Source: Ulva prolifera
Lineage: Eukaryota; Chlorophyta; Ulvophyceae; Ulvales; Ulvaceae
Assembly (NCBI GenBank): GCA_023078555.1
Contig: CM041199.1
Span: 4,779,315 to 4,843,314 of the forward strand
Direction of reading: 5' to 3'
DNA: 64,000 bases
A program made the position numbers and the translations under genes. Positions 11,923 to 21,653 of the stretch are shown piece after piece; within the stretch, counting starts at the first letter, position 1; every line of letters begins with the position of its first letter. Under the pieces are notes generated by a model. That model had not been told where the DNA came from. It did no database searches and worked only from the letters and a program-made list of their open reading frames with translations.

Positions 11923-12304
11923 CAGCTACTGCCTCGCACCAACAAGCCCGGCATAAGGCCGGGCGCGCGCTACTCGCGCACCGGACCCGGAGATGGAGAA
12001 GTCGCCCGGAAGGGCGTTTTGAATCATGCACTGTGCTTTTGTTGTGAACACTCTGGGCCGGGCAGCTGGCATCGGGACACAGCGGCCGCACGAGTCAGAC
12101 CCCAAGAGCATTGTGGTGTGCGTGCAAAAAGCAGGACAGGTCATTAACGTGGTACGCCGTCTTCGGGGGTGGCGGGCTTCCGCCAGCTACGCCCTCAGGC
12201 TGTCTACTCGGGAGGGCAGCGAACGAGGCTACTCTTATGAGGCCCTCTCCACCCTTAATTCGGAGAGCGCGACATAGCACACAGAACCCCCACCGAACCA
12301 CCCA

Positions 12305-12412
12305 CTTGACCGTGAGCTGCCAGGGACACCCACGTGGGACAAGCGCTTGGCTCGTACAGCCCGTTTGACCGTGGGAGTTTGCCAGGCACACTCACGTGGG
12401 ACAAGCATTGGG
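12305..12412. repeat. Degenerate ~60-bp tandem repeat in the LINE 5' region
   Basis: Two related units share TTGACCGTG, GCCAGG, CACGTGGGACAAGC. They lie far upstream in the LINE 5' untranslated part; possibly an older pair of promoter monomers. Confidence 0.5.
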
Positions 12413-13252
12413 CGTGCGTCAGGGCATCCGCCGGGATCCCCCCCAGACTTTGCACGTTTCGCGGTCTGCTCGCCACACACACACAGACTGTGATGACTAC
12501 AAGTGTATGCACTGGCTCGGGCCTGCGGGCCCAACAACATGCGCTACAGTCGTACATCAGGCGTAGCCGCACAGCAAGAACGCTGACGGCACGGGCTCGC
12601 GGAGCCTGAACATCGCGGAGCCCGTAAACAAAAGGAAAAGGCACACAATAACTGTCTTTGAGCGGCAACATGCCGCGCAGTTCGGCGTCTTGGCATTGCT
12701 AGCACAGCCCGAAACTAAACATCGCGGCGCGAGAAGACACACACTCACGCAGCTACCGTGTGCTCGTGCAACTGCCCGCCAGAATCGGGAATCAGATGTT
12801 ATAAGCGAGATGGTATGCATTCTGTGGGTGTGAAACGGGCAAAGCATGTAGAAACAAGCAGTGCGCAATAGTTCGGCAACCACGCAGCACAGCTACGGCG
12901 TCGGCAATGGGTGTTGCCGGACCAAGCTGGCCAGGAACGCACAACATAACACAATAAAACATCTAACGTGGGATCTGTGAGTTCTGGCACCTGGGATGAC
13001 TTCTGGTTGCGATAGTTGCCGAGAGTGCCTCGTCTGGACTCGAGCGCAGCCTCATCGTCGCATCGTCACTGCCCGCGGGCGAACGCCGAAAGACACAAAA
13101 ACAGAAACTAAGACTCAACAAGAAAACCTATCGCGTGATCAAGTTCGTGTCCGTGTCGCGGTAGCCGGTCCGCTCCCCTGCCGAGAGCGTTTAGCACATC
13201 ATAGCCATGGTAATCATAGATGTAATCATAGATGTGTGTACAGCAACGTGTA

Positions 13253-13681
13253 CACGTGTACAGCAACCATGCGTACAACCACCTCTTGATATGCTAGCTT
13301 CTAGCTCTCTCACACAGCAGTCTCCTATTGAGCCATGCTTATGATTCTCCTGAAACTCCTGGTTTCACCACACAAGCACACCAACCATGAGTAGCTCGAG
13401 AACCTGTGTTGCTACGGCAGTCAACATGCCATGCCGGCCCACTCACTGCACCATATGCCCCGTGCGAGCATCATGAGACTCACAAAAACGCCCTCTATTC
13501 AACCAGGCCATCCACGCCTGCTCTCGTGCACTGTAAATGCCTGTGCTTCTGGTCGTCGCACTTCCATGCATACATGCACATACATAGAGTGCGTGCTGGT
13601 GCGCTGCTTGTGCAGCCTCTGCCCACCTCTGATACTGCTTACGGTAATGTTTATGTTGAAAGGCCCCATTAGCGTTTCGGG
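13253..13681 (-). repeat. Left Copia LTR, second block
   Basis: Matches 16680-17108 base for base as far as I can compare by eye. It starts with CACGTGTA, the LINE target duplication, and abuts the Copia internal region. The internal reading frame runs into this LTR block and stops at 13443. Confidence 0.9.
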
Positions 13682-16238
13682 TACCAGCAATGTACCGCAG
13701 CACACGCTTGGCAGCTTTCCAATGCACATCAGTTGCAGTTGCCACAAAACGACTCAGTACACCACATGCATATGCAAGATCAGGCCGAGTGTTCACAGTC
13801 AAATACAGCAAGGACCCAACAAGCTCAGCGTATGGAGTCTCATCACCGAGAGGAGTGCCTTCATGTCGCCCCAGATGTGTGTTTGCCTCCAGCGGTGTGG
13901 TGACCGCTTTGCTGTCAGACATGCCGAAACGCTCCAGCACATCACGGGCATACTTCGGCTGACCCAACCAGATCTGCCCTAGCTCACGGTCCCTCCGAAG
14001 CTGCAGACCCAGGAAGTAGGTGACCTTCCCGATGTCCGTGATCTCAAAGGCGCCGGCGATTGCCGCCAAGGCTGCCTGAACCATCTGCTTCCTGCCGATG
14101 ATTATACCGTCGTCCACGTAGATGAGAATGTAGACTCGCCGCTGCCCTTCACCTTTGTAGAACATGCATGGGTCCGACTCCGATGCAGTGAATCCGAGAC
14201 GGGTGAGCTCGCTTAGCAGCTTGGCGTGCCAGGCACGCGCAGCCTGCTTCAGCCCATACAGAGCTTTCCGCAGTCTGTATGTGCGGCCGCCGAATGCCTC
14301 CGGCATCCGAACGTACACCTCGTCGGTCGGGTCAAGCTCCCCATTCAGGAAAGCTGTTGCCACATCAAACTGATGCAGCTCAAAATCATGCTCCGCAGCG
14401 TGTGCGAGCATGACTCGAAATGTCGCTTGCTGAGCAGTGGGAGCAAAAACTTCTTCGAAGTCCATGCCCTTGCGCTGCAAGCACCCCAGCACCACCAGCC
14501 GGGTCTTGTACTTGTCAACTGCTCCAAACGCATCGCGCTTGATTTTGTAGACTGGTTTCATCGGCAGCACCCTCTTTCCCATTGGTACTTCAGTCACGAG
14601 GTCCAGAACCCCCTTCTCAATGATGGATGCCCACTCTGCCTCCATAGATGCACGCCAGAGCTCCGCATCAGGTCGGCCAAGCGCCTCCGCAGTCGTCTTC
14701 GGTTCATCTGTCAGCCCGTCCGCAGCGTACGCATACGCATGGGGTTGAAATGCATCAGGTGCACGCCGCTCCCGTCTGGGGTACCTGTGTGCTGGTATCT
14801 CTTCTACGGGTGGCGCGCCCGCATCACCGTCATTGCCGGGGTCTTCACCACCATCGGCGTTGCCGTCATCACCAGCATCACCACCGCCATCGTCGCCAGC
14901 ATCTTCATTGCCGTCATCACCAGCATCGTCGTCGGAGTCTTCACCGTCCGAGTCCTCGGCGTCACTGGCAGCTTCCAGTGGTGGCATGTCCGCATACATG
15001 TCTGGCTCTCCAAGATCAGGAGTCATCAGGTCTTCATCGGACGCTGAGCCCACCGGCTCTGCATACGCGGGCATCATCTCGCAGTTCATTTCATACACAC
15101 GCCCACGCTTGCGTCCTGTGAGGATGATGCCTCCTTTAGCGTCCATGATCTGACATCTGTCACCCTTCTGGGTGCACTCATGAGCTGCTTCAGTTGCCAG
15201 GAACCCTGATAGAAGGTTCACTGTCATGCTCGGTACCCATAGCACCGAACGCAGCAGCACCAGGCCCGCTGGGCCTCCATCCAGCCACACTTCTCCTTCT
15301 CCCATCACATCGTGGCACTCACCACCTCCCAGAACCACTCGCTTGGTGCTGCTAGGTCTCATGTCACGAATCACATTGCGATTGTGTACAATGTGGTGAG
15401 AAGATCCGCTGTCGTAGAGCAGAGCATCAGTGCTTGCCCCGGCGGCCATTGCCATCCCCTCGGATGGATGTGCAGCTTGTGCAACCATTGCTGCTGCCGG
15501 CCGCGGGCGATCCTCGGGCTTCACCTTCGGTTGCCGACAGTCCCTCTGGATGTGGCCTACCTTCCCGCAGTTGAAACATTTCCGCGTCTCTTTCCGCTTC
15601 TTCTGGCCCTCGGCGTTCATCGCCTTGCCATCTCTGTTCCCAGCACTCTGCTGAGAACTCTCCACCAGTCTGACGGCAGCCTTCAGCTCCTTCATGACCT
15701 GGTTGAAGCCTGCGCTCACATGCTGTGTAAGCATCATGACCAGGGACCCCCTCTCTGGAGCCTCCTTTAGTCCACGCACGAGCGCATTCGCGGCCAGCTG
15801 ATCCGCTGCCGCGAAGTCGGTGTCTTCAAGCTTCTCAAGAACCTCAAGCACCCTCTCTGCATACCGCGTGTATGCCTCCGATGAGCCTTGCCGAATGTCA
15901 TTCAGCTCGCTCACCAAGAGCGGTTGCCGAAGCTCCTGCTCCGCCTCGTATTCAGCACGCACTTGCTGCCACGCCGCCATGGTGGTGGCTGCACGGTCAA
16001 TGATGCGCGCCAGACCTCTGTCTTCGACGCAGAGCAGCATCCTGCTCCGGACCTTCGCGTCCGCCATCACTTCATGTTGTGCAGCCATGTCTGGCTCCTC
16101 TGTGAGCCAGCCCTCCACTCCCATAGTAGTCAAGGATGCCCGGAACTGTGCAGCCCACAGCCGGTAGTCCCCACCCCGCTTCAGCTTGCGGACGGCATGG
16201 AGAGTGCTGCTTCGTTGATCTTCCATTGCGCTTAACAC
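13443..16238 (-). mobile_element. Copia internal reading frame: gag, protease, reverse transcriptase
   Basis: Part of the Copia element at 6788-17110. In order it shows a UBN2-type gag (residues ~1-205), a CCHC knuckle (CFNCGKVGHIQRDCR, ~220), an aspartic protease (YDSGSSHHIVHNRNVI, ~275), and a long acidic Asp/Gly/Glu linker built from GAT/GAC-rich repeats (~415-470, DNA 14815-14960). A Copia reverse transcriptase follows (KPVYKIKRDAFG, FDVATAFLNGEL, LYGLKQAARAWH, LIYVDDGIIIG, VGSLLYLTVNTRPDLAYA). No integrase core or RNase H was recognised, so any movement would need help from another element. The frame of 931 residues is otherwise open. Confidence 0.85.
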
Positions 16239-16253
16239 AATGAGCCCATAACC

Positions 16254-17110
16254 TGTGAAAGAACACAGCTGCTGTGAGTGTCTCCCTCTAGAGTGCTCAC
16301 AGATTCATGCAGCCTGTGTTTAACTCCAATAGACAAGATTACAGAGGTATACACTAAGTAGAAGTATACCTGTGAAAGAACACAGCTGCTGTGAGTGTCT
16401 CCCTCTAGAGTGCTCACAGATTCATGCAGCCTGCATTCAACATGCTGAGTTATACCAACTCAGCAGACTATGTGTCCACAAGCACAAACCAACCACATAT
16501 CCATGCATGTCAGCTAGAGGACACCATACCTGTGTTTAACTCCAATAGACAAGATGTCCTACTGGAGTCAACACAAGGCTTATATGCAAACAAGCACACA
16601 GACACATAATGTCTGCCTATGTGCAAAACAACAAACGCTCCCGCTTTCTGAGTCCCTTTATCTCAGGGATCGCGTCGAGCACGTGTACAGCAACCATGCG
16701 TACAACCACCTCTTGATATGCTAGCTTCTAGCTCTCTCACACAGCAGTCTCCTATTGAGCCATGCTTATGATTCTCCTGAAACTCCTGGTTTCACCACAC
16801 AAGCACACCAACCATGAGTAGCTCGAGAACCTGTGTTGCTACGGCAGTCAACATGCCATGCCGGCCCACTCACTGCACCATATGCCCCGTGCGAGCATCA
16901 TGAGACTCACAAAAACGCCCTCTATTCAACCAGGCCATCCACGCCTGCTCTCGTGCACTGTAAATGCCTGTGCTTCTGGTCGTCGCACTTCCATGCATAC
17001 ATGCACATACATAGAGTGCGTGCTGGTGCGCTGCTTGTGCAGCCTCTGCCCACCTCTGATACTGCTTACGGTAATGTTTATGTTGAAAGGCCCCATTAGC
17101 GTTTCGGGCA
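16254..17110 (-). repeat. Right (5') Copia LTR, uninterrupted
   Basis: An 857-bp LTR, TG...CA, joining in one piece the two blocks seen at 6788-7221 and 13253-13681. It is the reference that defines the LINE insertion point (between 16687 and 16688). Confidence 0.9.
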
Positions 17111-17395
17111 CCGTATTCAGAATCCTAAAATCTAGATCAAGAGTCCGTTGCAGATTCTACCTGCTCATGCGCCTCGGGGATGTTGTGCATTGCACGATTC
17201 GGTGATCAGGTGGCGCCGCACCCGGCGCAAACACGGCCGTATGGCCACCCTGCCGCTGCGCCTGTGCACAACCACTGATGACGTAACAGCTGTGCCACGT
17301 ACATCAACACCGTCGGCATTCTATCCCACGCCGGCGTCTTTCAAAACGATTGGAGACTATCAGCATGATGCACGTACAATGTTCTTGCATTTGAT
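17111..17395. other. Spacer upstream of the transposase-like frame
   Basis: No feature recognised. It may include the 5' end of the decayed DNA transposon that follows, but no terminal repeat was found. Confidence 0.3.
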
Positions 17396-18544
17396 GTGTT
17401 CAGAGCGAAAATTAAGCCAACTGTCGCCATGTCCATACCGCCTGTTCCACAAGATACGCGCGGGACGTGTCACTTCACTCCGAAAACATGCGAGCGTGCG
17501 TGCGGATGTTTCTTTAATGCTTATGCAGCCAAGCATGGGACGGATCTTGACAAGTGCGGCCTGCCAACACTTAGCCGGGGCTGCCAGGGCGACCCGGTGG
17601 TGTCGGAGGCACACAAACAGTTCATGTTCCAATATTGTCGAGATGGCCGCATCATTGGCCAAGACCGCAGCTGCAGCAGAAAAGCATTCGTACATCTTCT
17701 TCACGATCACTGGGACACATATTCTCAGAATCGGAAATGCCCTCGGAAGAGCCGGAAGAAAGATGTAAGTCTCAGTGATGAGGAGGGACACGAGCTGGCA
17801 AGGTTGTTGGGGACTCCAGTCAACAACAACGGCAGCTTCGAGAGGTACCAGAATTCTGGTGTTAACATAGATGAAGCCATGAAAAAAAACTCGCGTGTGA
17901 AGCAACTGGTGGAAAAATCAGATGCCACGTGCAGCATGCTACATGCATGGCTTACCGAGCTGGTTCCAGCTCTGCGGTACTCTGCGGATGACTGCGCGCC
18001 CGGACTCCCAGCCAGCACACTCAAGAGACGCCGCCACTGCGCCGACGTGCGGCGGGGGGATGCAGTGTGGTTTCACCGTGAGCCCACCTACTCCTCCCGT
18101 CGTGTCACCAGGCCTGATGGCACCATGCAGAAGGTGCCTGTCGAATGGAAGGAGGAGTGGTTTGGCAACCACACCTTCATGCTTGATGCGACCTCGGTCT
18201 GCAACAAGGAGGGCGAGGCGCATGAGTCTCATGGGAAGGTGTACAGCCTGACTGATGAGGTGTTCCCACCCAGGCTAGTGAGAGCAGACATGCCGATCAG
18301 CCAATCCACCTCTATCATGGTGTACTGTGTCATACACAAGCACCTTGGTGTCGTGGTTGGACCTGATATCATGTTCACAGGCACCAAGCTCCCACAGTCC
18401 AAGATGGATAAAGAGAAACAATTTTCAGATGCTGGTGTCAAGACATGGTGTGCCGTCGTGTCATGTAGCCTACACATTGCCCCGTACATCAGCAGTTGTG
18501 AGAACACTGGAGTTTTATATGTTCAGGTGGACCAAGATGAATGA
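17396..18544 (+). pseudogene. DDE-type transposase-like frame, probably incomplete
   Basis: An open frame of 382 codons. The N-terminal third is Cys- and basic-rich (TCHFTPKTCERACGCFFNAY), as in DNA-binding regions. Near residue 262 comes a hydrophobic run ending in an acidic residue (HTFMLDATSV), then SIMVYCVIHKHLGVVVGPDI and VLYVQVDQ. This spacing resembles the first two catalytic aspartates of DDE transposases. The likely continuation after the stop (NDAGSFHQLDAELKYL at 18540-18590) lies in another frame, which suggests a frameshift. Similar C-terminal material is at about 19390-19967. The family is not identified; a host gene cannot be excluded, but the context is repetitive. Confidence 0.4.
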
Positions 18545-18624
18545 TGCTGGCAGCTTTCATCAGCTAGATGCAGAGCTCAAGTATTTACATAGAGAGCAGA
18601 GCACATTTTCTGTGCGCCTCTGCC

Positions 18625-19272
18625 TCAACTGCCTCCCCCCAGCTTCATGACAGTGGGCTCACCGTTGTCACCTGTCAGATAGTGTGTGTATGATGCAGTG
18701 CATACCACTTTGCAAGCTGCACCTGCCATCTGACATTTGATGTACTCATGCCACTGATCTTTGTCTTTATGGTGCAACCGCATAAGGCTCCACCCTGAAT
18801 TCATCACAATCCGGTCTTTCCTCGCATCCGCATCATTTCTTGTGCAGTTTTTTTCGTTGAAATGCTGCGGCCCATCCAGCTCAAAGCTTGTGCACCTGTC
18901 GCCATGCATCACAGTTGCGTCAATGCTCATGCGTGTGTTATGTGGCACGCAGTGCCAGTCCCAAAAGATTGCGGCCGAGCTGTCAATCTTTAGAACTTCG
19001 TCCGCAAAGCACTTGACGTATTTCGAGTGTCTCGCGCACTGCGGCTGGTGGGCGGGGCATAGGAATCTTGATCGCCGTGAGTCCTTTTGAACCGTTCGTA
19101 GCTTCATGACTTTGTAGCAGCTGCGAAACCCGCAGTCACAACGATAGCATGTAACAGGATTATGCTTATTTTCTTTGAATCTGTCTCTGCACCTCGCTTG
19201 AAGCTTCTCTGTCATCTGCATGTCTTCATTGCCCCGACCCGAAACACAGTTACGATCCGATCTGAGCCGCAT
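18625..19272 (-). CDS. PD-(D/E)XK (RAP/Vsr-like) nuclease-like protein
   Basis: A 215-codon frame opposite in orientation to the transposase-like frames on both sides. Residues ~40-80 hold paired cysteines (CYRCDCGFRSC, then FLCPAHQPQC), a likely zinc-binding module. The C-terminal half has SIDATVMHGDRCTSFELDGP, QHF, ...NDADARKDRIVMNSGW. This pattern (D, ELDGxxHF, downstream K, then a G-W/R strand) resembles the RAP, DUF559 and Vsr branch of the PD-(D/E)XK nuclease fold. Start chosen as the first ATG of the frame. It may be cargo of the surrounding DNA transposon or a nested insertion. The function is inferred from motif shape only. Confidence 0.4.
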   Translation of the reverse strand: MRLRSDRNCVSGRGNEDMQMTEKLQARCRDRFKENKHNPVTCYRCDCGFRSCYKVMKLRTVQKDSRRSRFLCPAHQPQCARHSKYVKCFADEVLKIDSSAAIFWDWHCVPHNTRMSIDATVMHGDRCTSFELDGPQHFNEKNCTRNDADARKDRIVMNSGWSLMRLHHKDKDQWHEYIKCQMAGAACKVVCTASYTHYLTGDNGEPTVMKLGGGS

Positions 19273-19389
19273 GCCTGCATGATTTAACGTTTTTGAAAAT
19301 GCTGCAGAAATGCGGGGGTGAGAGACCTGGTGGTTTCGTTGCCACCGAATTCCAAGAATGGTTTAGGCTGAAGGCACTCCCGGGAATAC

Positions 19390-19967
19390 AGAAAGCAGCA
19401 TGAGAGAACTTTCTGCAGTACAAGGGACCAGAATGGTTCAACTGGAGCTCGTATGCCTCGTTGTGTGCAGCTGTAGGCCATGTCCACAGTGGGAACAGCC
19501 CATTTTTCATGATCTCTCAAGACAGCGACCCGCGCCATTCTATGAAGTATTGGTGGTCCAAGATAGACGCCGGCAAGGCGATCGCTGGCACCATCATTGA
19601 CCGCAGAGACATACCAGCTGGGCAACCGGGTCATATCCCCATTGACAAGGTAAAAAATTATGTCCCCACTGCCCCTAAGGTCCCCGACAGTTTGTAGTTT
19701 GCTATCGAGAGCGTGTTCGCTCCAGTCACGACCAGATACTACACACTGCTGCATGGGCTGCAGCACATCACTCCTGCTGACATGGTGTGGGCCATGGAGA
19801 GGGCCTTTGCTGAGGTGGCCACACCAGAGACTGTCAAGAAATGCTTCCATCATTGTGAGGAGAACATCCGCATCTTCTGTGGCAAAGAAGACGAGTCTGT
19901 GAGGTTGGGAGGGGTGCAGTACCATTGCACCCATGGCAACTGGTTGCCAAAGGTTAGGAGAGGTTGA
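19390..19967 (+). pseudogene. Relic resembling a transposase C-terminal region
   Basis: Two plus-strand frames read like protein: about 19410-19697 (FNWSSYASLCAAVGHVHSG, IDRRDIPAGQPGHIPIDKVK) and 19713-19967 (RYYTLLHGLQHITPADMVWA, MERAFAEVATPETVKKCFHH). A stop separates them. The helical tail (AMERAFAEVATPETVKKCF) is like the ends of eukaryotic DDE transposases. With the frame at 17396-18544 it probably belongs to one decayed DNA transposon, interrupted by the minus-strand nuclease frame. A minus-strand frame over the same bases looks less protein-like. Confidence 0.35.
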
Positions 19968-20278
19968 GTGTGTGCTTTTTTTCGAACAGCTTTGCCTTCA
20001 GATTCAACTGCATTGGTTTTTCAGTTTTTTTTGGGACCCGTGTTGGTGCACTCTGCATTTCTGGCTCCTTGTAACGCAGGAGCTGAGACAACATGTGCAT
20101 GCCCTCCAGAGTATATGCTATCACTAGAAGAATGGCGACACGGTGAATCAGAGAGCTGACGTAGTGTTTATGGAGGAGCAGTTGGAGTGCCTTCGGAGAT
20201 TGGGTGGAGGTCTGACGTAGGTTGCACGGACTATCGGGGCGATGCTGCGGAGGTGGGGCGGAGGTAGGTAGCATGGTC

Positions 20279-20460
20279 CGTTTCCCGTCCGGTAAGCCGC
20301 AGGGGCACGCCTTTGTGGCTAGCCTGCCTTCGGAGCACACTCGGAGTTTGAACGGACGAAAACACAGTTCCGTTGTGCATCCGACGGACAGGAAACGGAC
20401 GTTTGCACTAAATTTCGGATCCGTCTCGTATCCGTATGGCGTCCGACACGGGGCGGCGGA
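20279..20460. repeat. Block of short CGTCCG/ACGGAC motifs in both orientations
   Basis: Within ~180 bases the motif TCCGT/ACGGA or CGTCCG/CGGACG recurs many times on both strands (GTCCGTTTCCCGTCCG, GAACGGACGAAAAC, CGACGGACAGGAAACGGACG, ATCCGTATGGCGTCCGAC). Dense short inverted motifs like this are typical of the subterminal regions of DNA transposons, where transposase binds. It may mark the right end of the decayed element starting near 17.4 kb. Confidence 0.4.
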
Positions 20461-20815
20461 ATGCGCAGGCTTGGCTGTAAGATACGGTGATTTCTGACGT
20501 TCGGCTTGTGATATATGACAAGTATGGCTCGTGATGTTTGCACGTGTGGACACTTTGCCATTCGCGGACTGTGCATGATTGGCATTGTACACTGGATGAT
20601 ATATGATGTGTTTGCGCGGGTGAAGCTGACCTTTCCAGGTCTTGTTCTCGTGCAGTGCTCGAGGTGATGGCAACACATTTATGTATCGAGTTGAACAGTC
20701 ATATTTCGTTTGTCTGCACCTCATGAGCACATCATTGTACACAAGCAGCTCGCCAGAGACTGTATGCCTCGTTTGCTTACATTGATTTCGGAGACCACAC
20801 CAATCTCACGCGGGG

Positions 20816-20816
<1 letters not shown>

Positions 20817-20846
<30 letters not shown>
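20817..20846. repeat. (CA)15 microsatellite
   Basis: Thirty bases of uninterrupted CA. Confidence 0.95.
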
Positions 20847-20847
<1 letters not shown>

Positions 20848-21458
20848 TCATGACACATCGATCCCCATTAACACACACAACCTCTTTTGTCAAACCGGCG
20901 TAACATGCTCTATAGCTGACATCGGGCAAAGGATATGAATATGTACCATACAAGATGTATGTTTTTGTGAGCCGACCTCAATTGCCTCACTCTTGAAGTC
21001 TGTGGGCATCTATACCCGCTCTGTTGGCAAATCGATGCCACCAAGTATTCCTCGGCCTTTATCAACTCAGCCTGCAAACGGTTTGCATTGAATGGCGGCG
21101 CAGGTGGTTACGGATAGCTAGCCATACATTGATAACTTCTTGCACACATCATGCTCAGGCGGTCATGTCATGATCAAAGCTGATGGTACCAACCTTCCCA
21201 CTCCGCTCGCTCTCTTCAAGTTGTCATGTTGCACAGGGGGGGAGTCCGCAGTCCCCTCCATAGCAACTAGGGCCCCGTCCGTGCTTTTGCTAACATTTTA
21301 ATGCAAACTGTCCGTCTTCGAATGCCCATTACTCGGGCGGCTTCATCGCTTCACCGTCAGGTGGGATGCGGTTTCTTCGGATGGTAAACTGCACAGAAAC
21401 ATGGTCAATCCTTGCGAAGTAGTCACTACGCTACTGGCCACTCAAGATACATGCACGC

Positions 21459-21653
21459 GCAGATTCATGCATGCCGCGCCGCGCCCGAGTGGCCATTCAG
21501 CGAATGGCCACTCTGGGGCCATGCAAGTGCAGATTCATGCATGCCGCGCCGCGCCCGAGTGGCCATTCAGCGAATGGCCACTCTGGGGCCATGCAAGTGC
21601 AGATTCATGCATGCCACGCCGCGCCCGAGTGGCCATTCAGCGAATGGCCACTC
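21459..21653. repeat. 70-bp tandem repeat, 2.8 copies, each with a hairpin
   Basis: The unit (AGATTCATGCATGCC...GGGGCCATGCAAGTGC) repeats with a 70-base period at 21461, 21531 and 21601, with only a base or two changed. Each unit has a perfect 12-bp stem with a 3-base loop: GAGTGGCCATTC-AGC-GAATGGCCACTC. Because 70 is not a multiple of 3, the repeat opens all three plus frames; these frames are not genes. Confidence 0.9.

Larger units (their letters stand above)
7222..13252 (-). mobile_element. LINE (APE-type non-LTR retrotransposon) inserted in the Copia LTR
   Basis: Its boundaries follow from comparison with the uninterrupted LTR at 16254-17110. The sequence leaves the LTR after CACGTGTA at 7221 and returns at 13253 with the same 8 bases, a target-site duplication. 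The element lies on the minus strand. Its 3' end is a (CATA)n tail (7222-7240) rather than poly(A), only a few bases after the stop codon. The 5' region (about 11510-13252) is non-coding with degenerate tandem repeats. At the 5' junction GTGTACAGCAAC occurs at 13236-13247 and again at 13256-13267, so a bit of target flank seems copied into the junction. At about 6.03 kb it looks close to full length. Confidence 0.9.
6788..17110 (-). mobile_element. Copia retrotransposon with near-identical LTRs, split by a LINE
   Basis: The right LTR is 16254-17110 (about 857 bp, starting TGTGAAAG and ending CA on the plus strand). The left LTR is the same sequence in two blocks, 6788-7221 and 13253-13681, separated by the LINE at 7222-13252. 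The internal region (about 13684-16253) has a frame with gag, zinc knuckle, protease and reverse transcriptase. By eye the two LTRs match throughout the compared blocks, so the insertion is very recent and the LINE is younger still. Just inside the right LTR the minus strand reads GGTTATGGGCTC, in the position of a primer-binding site. No matching 5-bp target duplication was seen at the outer ends. Not all pol domains were recognised, so the copy is probably non-autonomous. Confidence 0.85.

Noticed and set aside
7622-11954. Many short plus-strand frames over the LINE
   Set aside because: Shadows of the long minus-strand endonuclease-RT frame.
19284-19934. Minus-strand frame of 216 codons
   Set aside because: Composition rich in Leu, Cys and Arg without motifs; the plus strand over the same bases reads more like a transposase C-terminus.
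21459-21653. Hairpin repeat as a CRISPR array
   Set aside because: There are no unique spacers between the units; they are contiguous 70-bp tandem copies in a eukaryotic context.
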